DNA of 64,000 nucleotides from positions 62,001-126,000 of the forward strand of contig CAWHQZ010000034.1 in assembly GCA_963831645.1 (NCBI GenBank), in the 5' to 3' direction. Below, piece by piece: positions 39,401 through 49,480 of this stretch. The notes under the pieces are model-generated. The model worked only from the letters and a program-made list of their open reading frames with translations. It searched no databases and was not told the origin of the DNA. Each line of letters opens with the position of its first letter. Position 1 is the stretch's first letter. A program made the position numbers and the translations under genes. This DNA comes from CAWHQZ01 sp963831645. GTDB taxonomy: Bacteria > Pseudomonadota > Alphaproteobacteria > Rhizobiales > Aestuariivirgaceae.

Positions 39401-39509
39401 CGTGCTGACTCTGATTTTCCTGCCCGCCTTGTATGTCGCCTGGTTCCGGGTTGCGGAACCTGCTTCCCAACCATCTGCGCCGGCCGAACCAGCTTTGAGT
39501 CAGCCATGA
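36427..39509 (+). pseudogene. RND efflux permease (TriC/MexK-like), two frameshifts
   Basis: Inner-membrane proton/drug antiporter of the RND superfamily, 1026 residues after correction. The N-terminus (SAWAITHRPLVHYFMALLVV, LGRNEDPTF) and the helix IV motif region (LGLLVDDAMITIES) are those of the TriC/MexK/YerP-like group. Frame breaks at about 36865 (after GDTYGIVY) and about 38352 (after EQAVAV) are each explained by one surplus base; the protein then ends normally in LPALYVAWFRVAEPASQ. Start GTG 36427. The stop overlaps the next gene's start (ATGA). Without an outer-membrane gene nearby, a TolC-like partner must be elsewhere. Confidence 0.87.
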
Positions 39510-40255
39510 GCGCTTTGACCGTATCAGCGATCATATTCCTATCTACGCTGGGCGGCATTTTTCTCGGCGCGCTGCTTCGCCGCACGTTGCCGAAACACCA
39601 TCTGAACGAGCACGCCAAAGACGTGGTGCGGCTTGGGGTTGGCCTGACTGCGACAATCGCCGCCTTGGTTCTTGGACTGCTCATAGCCGCCGCAAAGGGC
39701 TCGTTCGACACCCAAAGCACTCACCTCAAGCATATCATCGCCGATCTAATTCTGCTCGACAACCTTTTGGCCCAGTATGGCCCGGAAGCTCGTCCGATCC
39801 GTGAAGAAATGCGAAGCGCCGTGGGTCCGTTTGCCGACCGGCTCTGGCGCGAAAAGGAAGCAGTTACAAGCGGCCCATTTGAAACGGACGGCGCGGCGGA
39901 GCGGGTGGATTTGGAGATTCAGAAGCTGTCACCGCACGACGCTGTCCAGCGTTCGCTCCAAGCGCGCGCAGTGCAAATCAGCAATGATCTCGCGCAAGTA
40001 CGTTTTTTGCTTTTCGCCGAATCCGAAAATCTCATTCCGAGCCCGTTTCTCGCAGTTCTGGCATTTTGGCTCCTGATTATATTCGCAAGCTTCAGCCTGT
40101 TCTCGCCCCTCAACGGGACGGTCTTCGCTTGCCTTTCGCTGTTTGCTTTGTCGTCGGCAAGCGCAATTTTCCTCATTTTGGAAATGAGCCGGCCGTTCAC
40201 CGGACTGCTGCGGTTATCCAGCGTACCACTACGAAACGCCCTCGGAACGATATGA
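39506..40255 (+). CDS. DUF4239 membrane protein
   Basis: A 249-residue protein with two N-terminal membrane helices (SAIIFLSTLGGIFLGALL and LTATIAALVLGLLIAA), a soluble middle of about 100 residues, and two C-terminal helices (FLAVLAFWLLIIFASFSLF and VFACLSLFALSSASAIFL ending LEMSRPFTGLL). This is the layout of the DUF4239 (bestrophin-like) family, function unknown. ATG overlaps the RND permease stop by four bases, so it is in the same transcript. Intact frame. Confidence 0.8.
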   Translation: MSALTVSAIIFLSTLGGIFLGALLRRTLPKHHLNEHAKDVVRLGVGLTATIAALVLGLLIAAAKGSFDTQSTHLKHIIADLILLDNLLAQYGPEARPIREEMRSAVGPFADRLWREKEAVTSGPFETDGAAERVDLEIQKLSPHDAVQRSLQARAVQISNDLAQVRFLLFAESENLIPSPFLAVLAFWLLIIFASFSLFSPLNGTVFACLSLFALSSASAIFLILEMSRPFTGLLRLSSVPLRNALGTI

Positions 40256-40272
40256 GATCCATGGAGCAAAGC

Positions 40273-40725
40273 ATGACAAGCAAACCCGATGCATTGCTGC
40301 CTTCTGCCAAGGAGGTGATGCAGAAAATTGCACTGGCTGAGGCCGAAGAGGCCGAAAAGCAGGCGCGGATGCGGGCTGAGGCGCAGGCTGAGAAAAAGGC
40401 CCTCATCGATCAACTCAGCAAACCGTCGGGCATCTCCGACGAGGAGGCGATCGCCCGCGGGATCAAGATCATCGAGCGCGCGATGAAGAATCGGACGACG
40501 GAGGTTGAGGTCTATCGCTTTTCCAACCAACTGTGCACGGACAAGGGGCGCGCCATCAATCAGCAGGAGCCCGGCTGGGAAAAGACACTCACCGGCGCGC
40601 CGAAGGAAATCTATCAATTGTGGGAGAAGTACTTTCGGCCGCGCGGCTACAAGCTGAAAGTACAGATCGTGGATTTTCCCGACGGTATGCCGGGTGACAT
40701 CGGCATGACCCTGAGCTGGCATTGA
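40273..40725 (+). CDS. Hypothetical cytoplasmic protein
   Basis: About 150 residues, no recognised family. The N-terminal third is a charged helix rich in A, E, K and Q (AEAEEAEKQARMRAEAQAEK) and likely coiled coil; the second half is mixed alpha/beta (TTEVEVYRFSNQLCTDKGRA, QLWEKYFRPRGYKLKVQIVD). ATG 40273 has GGAG 8 bases upstream; ATGs at 40252 (overlapping the DUF4239 stop) and 40261 are also in frame. Likely the last gene of the transcript that begins with the efflux genes. Confidence 0.6.
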   Translation: MTSKPDALLPSAKEVMQKIALAEAEEAEKQARMRAEAQAEKKALIDQLSKPSGISDEEAIARGIKIIERAMKNRTTEVEVYRFSNQLCTDKGRAINQQEPGWEKTLTGAPKEIYQLWEKYFRPRGYKLKVQIVDFPDGMPGDIGMTLSWH

Positions 40726-40896
40726 GCGGAGAGCTTCACATGTTCTTGGCAAAGGCCCGGTGCCGCACCTTAAGGCAATTCGCACCAGCGCCGTCGCGAC
40801 ACGGATAGACCAATGAGCCAGCCGCGTGGGCACGGCATGCAAAAGGGCTTTGCCCACCGTACAAGCAGTCGGAGATCTAAAGTTAGCCGGGCAGCC

Positions 40897-42216
40897 TCAC
40901 AGCCATCCACCGGTGAACCCGGCTCGCCGCAGCCCCGTGATCACGGCTGGGCAGCGGCGCATGATGTCCCAGATCAGGCCGGAGCGGTAGTTCTCGGTCA
41001 TCAGCACTACCGGCCCCTGGTCGATGCCGAAGTGGTGAGGGGTGACCCACCAGCCGGTCACGCTGTCTTCCACCTTGAAAGTCTGGTTGAACGATGGCTT
41101 GAACCCATAGGGGGCGGTCATTCCGAGGTTCAGCCTCGCGAACTGGCGGACGGTCGGGATGACGATTTCCGGCGCGAACGGCAGCGAAGCGACCACAACC
41201 CACGGAGCGACGGTGCCGTCGTCGGGGCCGAACGGGGCGCCGCGGGCGATGTAGCCGTGAAACTCACGCTCGACTCCGTTTACGGCGCGCTTGATCCAGC
41301 CCGGGCCGTCACAGGCGGTGAACCCCCAACAGTGCTCTCCGTAGCCCTCGAACTCCAGCGGGTTATGGACGGCATACTCCTGCTGCACAAACGTCGCTTG
41401 CCGGCTGTTTTCGAAGTAGTCGCTGCCGCGCTGGCGCATGAAGGCGTCGCGAATGCCGCGGAAATCGACCCACAGGTGCGAAAGTTGGTGGGTGAACAGC
41501 GGTCCAGAGTAGAGCAGCTCGCGGCCATAGATCTCCTTCCACTGGTAGGTGGCGCAGTAAGCGGCGTAGCTCTCCGGCGGAAGTGGGTGAGTCGGCGAGC
41601 CGAGGGCGAGGAGGTACAGCAAGAGCCCCTCGTCATACCCCTCGTAGCGATATGGCAGGAAGCCGCTCTCGGGCTTCCAGCCGTGCGTGAGTGTCGGGCC
41701 ACCGTTGCGCGCCCAGTCCCAGTCGGCCCGGCAGTAGAGCGCGTCGGCCAGACGGCGGACCTCGGCCTCGTCCTCCGTGTCGCCGTCGAAGTAGGTGGCG
41801 CAGGTAAGCACACCCGCGAACAAGAACGCCGAGTCGAGCGTGGACAGCTCGCAGTTCCAGACGCGACGGCCCGTGTCGATGTCGAGAAAGTGGTAGAAGA
41901 AGCCCTTGTGCCCGGCGGCGTCCGGCTTCGGCCCCTGGGGGAGATCGACGAGCTCGCGGAGCTGGCGGCGGGCGATCTTCGCTGCGAACTTGCGGATGAT
42001 GATGCCCCGCTCGACGACGACAGGCATCGCCGCCAGGCCCAAGCCGACAGCGGCGATGCTGCATGGCGCAGCCGGCTCGGTCTTGTCACGGACCAGCCCG
42101 TTGTCCGGGTTGGTCTCGTGCAGGTAGTACAGGACTGTGGTCCACTGCAGCCGGCCGAGTTCGTGGTCCGTCGGCAGCCGGTGCAGGTCCTCCTTTGCCT
42201 GAAGCTGGTCGCCCAT
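40897..42216 (-). CDS. PF10091 glucanase-like protein (beta-1,2-glucan related)
   Basis: A 439-residue cytoplasmic protein (no signal peptide) of the COG5368/PF10091 'glycoamylase' group. Marks are WNCELSTLDSAFLFAGVLTC, HGWKPESGFLPYRYEGYDEG, LFTHQLSHLWVDFRGIRD, NPLEFEGYGEHCWGFTACDGP and YGFKPSFNQTF. The group includes GH144 endo-beta-1,2-glucanases and the middle domain of cyclic beta-1,2-glucan synthase. It lies 32 bp after a GH94 gene that resembles the C-terminal half of the same synthase, so a shared role on beta-1,2-glucan is likely. ATG follows AGGAACAAGCG. Last gene of the five-gene operon. Confidence 0.8.
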   Translation of the reverse strand: MGDQLQAKEDLHRLPTDHELGRLQWTTVLYYLHETNPDNGLVRDKTEPAAPCSIAAVGLGLAAMPVVVERGIIIRKFAAKIARRQLRELVDLPQGPKPDAAGHKGFFYHFLDIDTGRRVWNCELSTLDSAFLFAGVLTCATYFDGDTEDEAEVRRLADALYCRADWDWARNGGPTLTHGWKPESGFLPYRYEGYDEGLLLYLLALGSPTHPLPPESYAAYCATYQWKEIYGRELLYSGPLFTHQLSHLWVDFRGIRDAFMRQRGSDYFENSRQATFVQQEYAVHNPLEFEGYGEHCWGFTACDGPGWIKRAVNGVEREFHGYIARGAPFGPDDGTVAPWVVVASLPFAPEIVIPTVRQFARLNLGMTAPYGFKPSFNQTFKVEDSVTGWWVTPHHFGIDQGPVVLMTENYRSGLIWDIMRRCPAVITGLRRAGFTGGWL

Positions 42217-42248
42217 CGCTTGTTCCTGTTCGCTCGCTTGGCGGTTGG

Positions 42249-45200
42249 TCAGCCCAGCTCGACCCGAACCTTGTGAGTTTTCCCGTCGTTTCGCAATGGG
42301 ATCTCGCCATCGGGCACGGCCTGCGCGTCCACGTGGACGGCCCGGACCCCTCGGCCGGTGCCGGCGGCGTTCTCCACCTCGATGTGGTAAGTCGCCGAGC
42401 CGTGGCGGTAGGTGATCTCATAGCGAGGCCAGTCCCTCGCGACGCAAGGCTCGATCCTCAATCGGTCACCCCGCCGATGGAAGCCGAGGATTGTCTCCAG
42501 GCCGACACGGTACAACCAGCTGGCTGATCCGGTGTACCAGGTCCACCCGCCGCGGCCGGTATGCGGCGGCGCCCCGTAGACGTCCGCAGCCACCACGTAG
42601 GGCTCAACCATGTAGCGAGCGACGCCTTCGGCTGTGGCGGCATGGTGGATCGGGTTGAGCAGAGCGAACAACTCCAGCGCCCGGTCGCCCCGGCCCAGCA
42701 GGGCCGTCGCCAGCACAACCCAGGTGGCTGCGTGAGTGTACTGCCCGCCGTTTTCGCGGATGCCTGGCACGTATCCCTTGATGTAGCCGGGCTCGAGCGA
42801 GCCGCGATCGAACGGTGGCGCGAACAACAGGATCATCTGGTCCGCATCGCGTACCAGATGATCCTCGACCGCCGCCATCGCCCGGCGGGCCCGCTCCGGA
42901 TCGCCGGCGCCGGAGATCACCGCCCACGTCTGGGCGATCGAATTCGATCCGGCACTCGTCGTTCTGCGCCGAGCCGAGTGGAGTACCATCGTCGAAGTAC
43001 GCCCGACGGTACCAGCCGCCGTCCCACGCGTGTTCCTCCAATGCTCCCCGCAGCGCCTCGGCTCGCTCGCGACACCAGGCCGCCCGCGCGGTGTCCGTGC
43101 GCTGCTCGGCCAAGCTGGCGAACTCGCGCAGGGTGGCCAGCATGAACCAGCCGTTCCAGACGCTTTCGCCCTGGCCGCCGGCCCCAACCTGGTTCATGCC
43201 GTCGTTCCAGTCGCCGGTCCCCATCAGCGGCAGGCCGTGCGGCCCGAGCCTTCAGGCCGTACTCCAGCGCTCGCACGCAGTGCTCGTAGACGGTCCCGCT
43301 AACATCGCTCACCTCGGGGAGGCCGTACTCTTCTTCCTGCTCGGGCTTCAGGACCGGCGCCCGCAAGAACGGCACCTGCTCGTCCAGCAGAGCCACGTCG
43401 CCGGTGGTGCCGACGTAGTGGCAGGTGACGAAAGGCAGGAAGTAGAGATCATCGGTGATCCGGGTGCGGACGCCGCGGCCGGCGGGCGGGTGCCACCAGT
43501 GCTGCACGTCACCCTCTTCGAACTGTCGGGCGGCCGCCCGCAGGATCTGCGCCCGCGCCTCCTCCTCGGCGCCGTAGACCAGAGCCATCGCGTCCTGCAA
43601 CTGGTCGCGGAAGCCGAATGCCCCGCCCGACTGGTAGAACCCTGACCGCGCCCACACTCGGCACGCAAGCACCTGATAGATCAGCCAGCGATTGAGCATC
43701 AGGTCCAGCGCGGGGTCGGGGGTGTGGACCTGAACGGCCCCGAGGACGCGGTCCCATCCTGCCTGGATTTCCTCGAGCGCCCGCTGTCCACGGCCGGCCT
43801 CGGCATAGGTCCGCACGAGCCGGCGCGCCTCTTCCTCGTTCTCCGCTTGACCGAGCAAGAAGACGACGTCGGCCTCCCCGCCCGGCGGTAGCTCCAGCTC
43901 GGTCATCAGCGCGGCGCAGGGGTCGCATAGCTCGCCCGCTCGATCGGCGAGCCGTGCCCGGCCGAGGGCGGCGGGCGCTTCCGGCGTGCCGTTGCGGCCC
44001 AGGAACTCGGTCCGGTCAGCGGTGAACGAACGCGGACGGCGCCCCACGTCGGCGAAAGCGACCCGCCCGGCGAAATCACCCGCCCACGCGTTTCGGGCGA
44101 AGAGGGCGCCGCTCTCCGGGTCGAGAGTACACAGTACATGCAGCGGGGCCTGTTCGCGCAGCGCCCCCAGCACCCACTCGGCGTAGAAGGTCGCGGACAG
44201 CCGTCGTGGCCGATCGCCGGGGTTGCCGACCCGCAGGCGAAACAGCTTGACCGGGTCGGCAGCGGGGACGAAGACGAGGAGGTCTTGATCCAACCCGTGG
44301 CTGGTCCTGTTGAAGCGAGTGTAGCCTTGACCGTGATGGATGACTGTCGTCGCCTCGCCGCCGCAGGGGCCCGGCGCGGGTGACCAGAACTCCCCGGTCT
44401 CTTCATCGCGGAGATAGAGGGCCTCGCCGGCCGGGTCGGCGACCGGGTCGTTGCTCCACGGGGTTAGGCGGTTCATCTGGGCGTTGCCCGCCCAGGTGTA
44501 ACCGGCACCGGCTTCAGTAATCAGGCAGCCGAAGCCAGGGTTGGCGAGGACGTTGCTCCACGGAGCCGGTGGCCGCTCGCGACCGCGCAGGGTCAGAACG
44601 TACTCCCGACCATCAGGCGTGAAGCCGCCCAACCCGTTGGGGAACAACAGCCCGTCGTCGACAGCAACCGGCTTGCCGTCCGTCGCCATCGCCCGAGCAG
44701 CTGTGACGTGCAGGTCGGCTGGCAGCATTGCGGGGGTAGGCTCCCGCTCGAGCTGTGCGGCCAGCAAGCCGTCGGCCCCGCGCAGGATCGCGCTCGACGC
44801 CGCCTCAAGAAGAATCACGTCCTCCGGGGCCATCCCTCCCGCGGCTCGCACGAACACGCCGCCTGGCTCGTCCGCCAGTTTGGAGGTCGGTCCCAAACGC
44901 ACCAGTTCCTTCAGCCAATTGTGCAGTTCATCTGCCGACTCGGCATCGTTCAGGAAAACGAGGTCCGCCATTAACCCGGAGCAACGCCAGTAGGCGTGAG
45001 CGCGGAGAAGTTCGCCGGCCAGGTCAAGGTCGTTGGGACCCGCGAGCCGCGCCAGCACGATCGGCAGGTCTCCTGAGATGGCTTGCGGCCACAGGCCCGA
45101 CTGGCCGAGCCGGTTTCCCATGACGGACTCTCGCGACCGGAGCGCCGGTCCGGTGAAGAGCACGTGAGCGGCCAGCCGCTGGAACAAAGCGGCGTCCTCG

Positions 45201-46129
45201 GCTGTGATGCCGAGCGCGGTCAGGGTCACCCGGTCGTGGATTCTCGCCTGCTCAAACGTGCGGGCTACTTCGGCCATGTCGCTGAACCGAAGGGCCAGGG
45301 CCACCGCCTCATCGCGGTCGGTGACCGCTGCAGTGCCGAAGGCAAGGACGGCGGATGTGCCCGGGGCGAGCCGGACCCGACGGCGCAGGCTGAGAACAGG
45401 ATCGAGGACCGACCCAACGGTCCCCGATAGTGCCACTCCGGGATCCAGTGCAGCAGGGCGAGCCGGTGAGCGGCCCCGGCCCAGGAATCTAGCCCGGTCG
45501 GTCTCGTACTCGATCCCTCCGACCGGGGTGCCCGCGCCCTCCGGGCCGGCCAGGACGTGCAGGGCCCAGATCGGCTTCTGATCTCGGGAGCGGGGCCGGC
45601 GGCGGCACAGCAGGGCCGCGGGGGCGGGCAGGTATTCGGTCTCCAGAAAAAGCTTGGCGAAGGCCGGATGAGCTTGATCGGCGCGGCGATGGTTGAGGGC
45701 CACCTCGGCGTAGCTGGTTACCTCCAGCGTGTGGGACTGGGCGCCGTGGTTGGTGAACGTGATCCGCCGGACCTCGGCGTCCGCGTCGGCTGCGACCGCG
45801 ACCTCGTAGCGCGTCTCGATGTCCGCATCCCGGCGCAGGAAGACAGCCCGATCCGACCCGAGGATCGCCTCATATTCATCGGCGTCTCCGCCGAGCGGCT
45901 GTCGACCAGCCGACCATTGGCGGCCACCCTCGAGGTCACGGATGTAGCAGTACTGTCCCCAGCAGTCGCTAGTCGCGTCCTCGCGCCAACGCGTCACATC
46001 CAGCCCATCGCGGATGCTGTATCCGCTCCCGGCCTGTGTCAGCACCACGCTATAACTACTGTTCGACAGCAAGCAGACGTTCGGAGGCGAGGTGTTAGCT
46101 ACAGTCCCACGGCCAGAAGGGTGACCCAT
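42249..46129 (-). pseudogene. GH94 glycan phosphorylase, NdvB C-terminal-like, two frameshifts
   Basis: About 1292 residues once corrected. Two beta-sandwich domains of the glycosyltransferase-36-associated type come first (SNSSYSVVLTQAGSGYSIRD, VTRWREDATSDCWG; later NGLGGFTPDGREYVLTL, ANPGFGCLITEAGAGYTWAG), then a GH94 (alpha/alpha)6 barrel with GAFGFRDQLQDAM, QHWWHPPAGRGVRTRITDD and the catalytic acid in GTGDWNDGMN. This matches the C-terminal half of cyclic beta-1,2-glucan synthase and 1,2-beta-oligoglucan phosphorylases, which release alpha-glucose-1-phosphate. Frame breaks at about 43243 and 42954 each fit one surplus base. The GT84 synthase domain is absent. ATG 46129 has GAGGAGAT in front. 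Confidence 0.87.
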
Positions 46130-46186
46130 GGCGATCTCCTCGTTGAGCGACCATCTCCACTCGCGCCGCCCCGCGGCTTCTGTCGC

Positions 46187-49100
46187 TCACGACTGCAGCG
46201 CCGCTAGGAATGCAGTCTGCAAGGTGCCCAGTTGGGCCGCAACGTCCGCGCGAAGATGGGCGCGGAGCGCACGGCGGTTGCGCTCCACCAGAACTTCAAA
46301 ATCCCCTCGTGCCTGGGCCGCCTTGACCACACCAAACGTATATTTTCGTCCCGGCACGGGCACATCGACGGCGTCATCGCACGTAATCTGCAGGAATACG
46401 CCCGTGTTGGGGCCACCCTTATAGGCCTGTCCCGTTGAGTGCAGGAACCGCGGTCCAAATTCGAGGCACGTCGCGATGCGCTTGGTATCGCGGACGCCCT
46501 GGCGCATTGTCTGCAATACGCCCTCGTGCGCGTCGTTCATTGTGATGTAGGCGAGCAGTGCAAAGTAGTCTCCCTCACCGATCCGGTTGAGATGCGCCGC
46601 GAGGTATTTCGTCAGCGTCGGGGCGCCGTTCACCATTTTCGCGAGCACCGCTGCATTCTTCTCGTCCGCGAAGAGCTCGATCCCGTCCCCGGTGAAGATC
46701 GGCGCCTCTGCGGGCAACGCCCCGCGCCTTTCGTACTCGGTGGTTAACTTTCGCGTCGCGATCTTGCTGGCTTCGACGTCCGGCTGATCGAACGGGTGAA
46801 TGCCGAGTATGGAACCCGCCACTGCAGTGGCGAACTCCCACCGGAAGAACTCCTCTCCCAAGTCGTACGGATCGTCCACCCCTATGCGCACAACCGGGTG
46901 ACCAGCGCGTTCCAGCTCGTCCACAGATGCGTCCTGCGCCGCGTCCGGTGCCGACAGCAATCTCAGATAGACAAAGATGCGATCGCGACCGTAGACATCA
47001 GGCTTGCCGAGCGCTTCGCGATCGATCGGAATCACTCCCTTGCCTTCCTTTCCGGTGGACTCCGCAACCAGCTGCTCCAACCAGGCGCCGAGATCGTAAA
47101 TCGCCGGCGAAGCCACGATCGTCATCTTGTCGCGGCCGAACTGGCGTGCGGCTACGCCGAGGATGGTGCCGAGCACGACACCGGGATTCTCCTCAACGGG
47201 AACGGACGGCATGCAGGCACACACCATCTCCTCGGTCCGGTCCAGGAACCTCGCCACATCCACTCCGATGATGGCCGCCGGGACCAGGCCGAAATCGGAG
47301 AGCACCGAGTAGCGCCCTCCGATGTTCGGCCAGCCGAAGAAGACGTGTCGAAAGCCATCGCCTTCGGCAACCTGCTGCATCTTGGAGCCTGGATCGGTGA
47401 TGGCAATGAAGCGACGGCCGGCTTCTTTCTTGCCGACGAGCTGCTCGATGCGGTCGAAGAAGTACTCCTTGAACACGTTGGGCTCGAGCGTCGAGCCCGA
47501 CTTGCTGGAGACGATGACGAGCGTGTTCTTCAGATCGACCTTGTGCTCGAAGGCTATGACCTGGGCCGGATCAGTCGAATCGAGCACGTGAAGCACCGGG
47601 AAACCGTCAATCGTGCCGAACGTCGTCCTGATTACTTCAGGACCGAGGCTCGATCCCCCCATGCCCAGCAAGAGGACGTGGGAGAAGCCGGCATTTCTGG
47701 CGGCTTCTGTGATGCCGGCCAGGCGCTGGATGTGGGCCAGCTGGCCGTTTGTGATGCCGAGCCAGCCAAGCCAGTCCGCTTCATCCCTGCCGCTCCAGAG
47801 CGACGCATCCCGGCCCCAGAGCCTTCTGACCTTGCCCTGCGCGCGCCACTCCGCCAACGACCCTTTCACCGCAGCGGTCAGTTCCTCGGTTAGCCTGTAA
47901 GTCAGGCGATTGAGTCTTCCCGCCCCAGCCTGCTGGCTCTGCTTTTCCACCGCCTTCAACAGCTTTGCGAACGCATCAGCGAACAGCTGCACCCCTTCGG
48001 CGAGCAGCTTGTCGGTCACCTCTTTCATCGAGATTCCGACCTCCGCGAGCGTCGCCATCGTGTCGCAGGCGGTCTCCACATCTTCCCCGAGGCTTGCGCG
48101 CAGCCGTCCGTGATCGCGGAACGCGTCAAACGTTGCGGGCGGGATCGTGTTGACGGTATCGGGGCCGACGAGCTCTTCGATGTAGACGACGTCGCGATAG
48201 TTGGGATTCTTTGTGCCGGTGCTGGCCCACAGCAAGCGCTGCGTTTGTGCGCCCTGGCCCGCGAGCGCCTGCCACCGCCGGCTGCTGACGAGCTCCCCGT
48301 ACCGCTGATAGGTCAGCTTGGCGTTGGCGATCGCCACCTTGCCGGTCAGGGCGCGCAAAAGGCTCTGCTCCCTCGCATTCGTCGAGGCCTGCAACCGTTC
48401 TGCAACGATCGCATCGATCGCAGTATCGATCCGGCTGATGAAGAAACTTGCCACGCTGGCCACCCGTGGCGGGTCACCGCCGCCGGCGACAAACGCCTCC
48501 AGTCCAGATATGTACGCGTCCGCCACCTGTTCGTACACATCCTGCGCAAACAGCAGCGTCACATTGACATTGATGCCCTCGCTGATGAGTTGGCGGATAG
48601 CTGGAATGCCTGGCGGAGTCGCCGGGACTTTGATCATCAGGTTGTCCCGCCTCACTGCTTGCCATAAGCGCCGCGCTTCATCGAGCGTCCCGGTCGTGTC
48701 GTCGGCAAGGAACGGCGAGACCTCGAGACTGACGTATCCGTCACGCTTCGCAGTCTGCTCGTACACTGGACGCAGCACGTCAGCGGCGTCCTGAACATCA
48801 CGAACCGCGAGCCTCTCATAAAGCGTCTTCGCGTCGAGCCTGCGCGCGTCCGATGCCTCGAGAATCTCCTTGTAATCAGAGCTCCCGGAGACGGCTTTTT
48901 CGAAGATCGCCGGATTGGAGGTCACGCCCCGGAGGCCATCTTCGCCGATCAGGCGACCGAGCTCACCGCTGGTGATCAAGCTGCGGCGTATGTAATCGAG
49001 CCACACCGATTGGCCAAGGATCTGTAACGCTCGCAACCGGTTCTCCAGCGCCGTCATCTTCGCGACGCGGCGCACGTGACGCGCCTCGCCGGTGAAGCGC

Positions 49101-49477
49101 GCGTTGAGAAAGGCGCGAGCGACCTCCCGGGCGAGCTCGATGCCGACGACACGACCGCCAAGCACCAGGACGTTCATGTCGTCGTGCTCCACACCCTGGT
49201 GAGCCGAGTAAGTGTCATGACACAAGCCCGCGCGGATGCCAGGAACCCTATTCGCGGCCATCGACGCGCCAACGCCACTGCCGCAAACAACGATGCCGCG
49301 GTCGGCTCTGGCTTCGCGCAGGGTCGTGCCGATGGCTTCGGCGTAGTCGGGATAGTCAACGGGATCCCTGCTGTGAGTGCCAACATCAAGGATTTCGTGA
49401 TGCTCCTCGATCAACGAGGCTTTCAGCGTCTCCTTGAGCTCGAATCCGGCATGATCGGAACCAATGGCGACCCGCAT
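46187..49477 (-). CDS. Fused ribose-5-phosphate isomerase B / transaldolase / glucose-6-phosphate isomerase
   Basis: One uninterrupted frame of 1096 residues joins three sugar-phosphate enzymes. Residues 1-140 are RpiB: MRVAIGSDHAGFELK, catalytic Cys65 in VVCGSGVGASMAANRVPGI, HDTYSAHQGVEHDDMNVL. Residues 143-505 are transaldolase: LRGVTSNPAIFEKAV, VSLEVSP and the Schiff-base Lys283 in NLMIKVPAT. Residues 530-1096 are phosphoglucose isomerase: HVLLLGMGGSSLGPEV, TLVIVSSKSGSTLEPN, DPGSKMQ and GVIPIDRE. Transaldolase-Pgi fusions are known (e.g. Gluconobacter); an N-terminal RpiB is to my knowledge unusual. ATG follows GAGGTGAATC; the gene starts 3 bp after the transketolase stop, clearly one operon. 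Confidence 0.93.
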   Translation of the reverse strand: MRVAIGSDHAGFELKETLKASLIEEHHEILDVGTHSRDPVDYPDYAEAIGTTLREARADRGIVVCGSGVGASMAANRVPGIRAGLCHDTYSAHQGVEHDDMNVLVLGGRVVGIELAREVARAFLNARFTGEARHVRRVAKMTALENRLRALQILGQSVWLDYIRRSLITSGELGRLIGEDGLRGVTSNPAIFEKAVSGSSDYKEILEASDARRLDAKTLYERLAVRDVQDAADVLRPVYEQTAKRDGYVSLEVSPFLADDTTGTLDEARRLWQAVRRDNLMIKVPATPPGIPAIRQLISEGINVNVTLLFAQDVYEQVADAYISGLEAFVAGGGDPPRVASVASFFISRIDTAIDAIVAERLQASTNAREQSLLRALTGKVAIANAKLTYQRYGELVSSRRWQALAGQGAQTQRLLWASTGTKNPNYRDVVYIEELVGPDTVNTIPPATFDAFRDHGRLRASLGEDVETACDTMATLAEVGISMKEVTDKLLAEGVQLFADAFAKLLKAVEKQSQQAGAGRLNRLTYRLTEELTAAVKGSLAEWRAQGKVRRLWGRDASLWSGRDEADWLGWLGITNGQLAHIQRLAGITEAARNAGFSHVLLLGMGGSSLGPEVIRTTFGTIDGFPVLHVLDSTDPAQVIAFEHKVDLKNTLVIVSSKSGSTLEPNVFKEYFFDRIEQLVGKKEAGRRFIAITDPGSKMQQVAEGDGFRHVFFGWPNIGGRYSVLSDFGLVPAAIIGVDVARFLDRTEEMVCACMPSVPVEENPGVVLGTILGVAARQFGRDKMTIVASPAIYDLGAWLEQLVAESTGKEGKGVIPIDREALGKPDVYGRDRIFVYLRLLSAPDAAQDASVDELERAGHPVVRIGVDDPYDLGEEFFRWEFATAVAGSILGIHPFDQPDVEASKIATRKLTTEYERRGALPAEAPIFTGDGIELFADEKNAAVLAKMVNGAPTLTKYLAAHLNRIGEGDYFALLAYITMNDAHEGVLQTMRQGVRDTKRIATCLEFGPRFLHSTGQAYKGGPNTGVFLQITCDDAVDVPVPGRKYTFGVVKAAQARGDFEVLVERNRRALRAHLRADVAAQLGTLQTAFLAALQS

Positions 49478-49480
49478 GAT

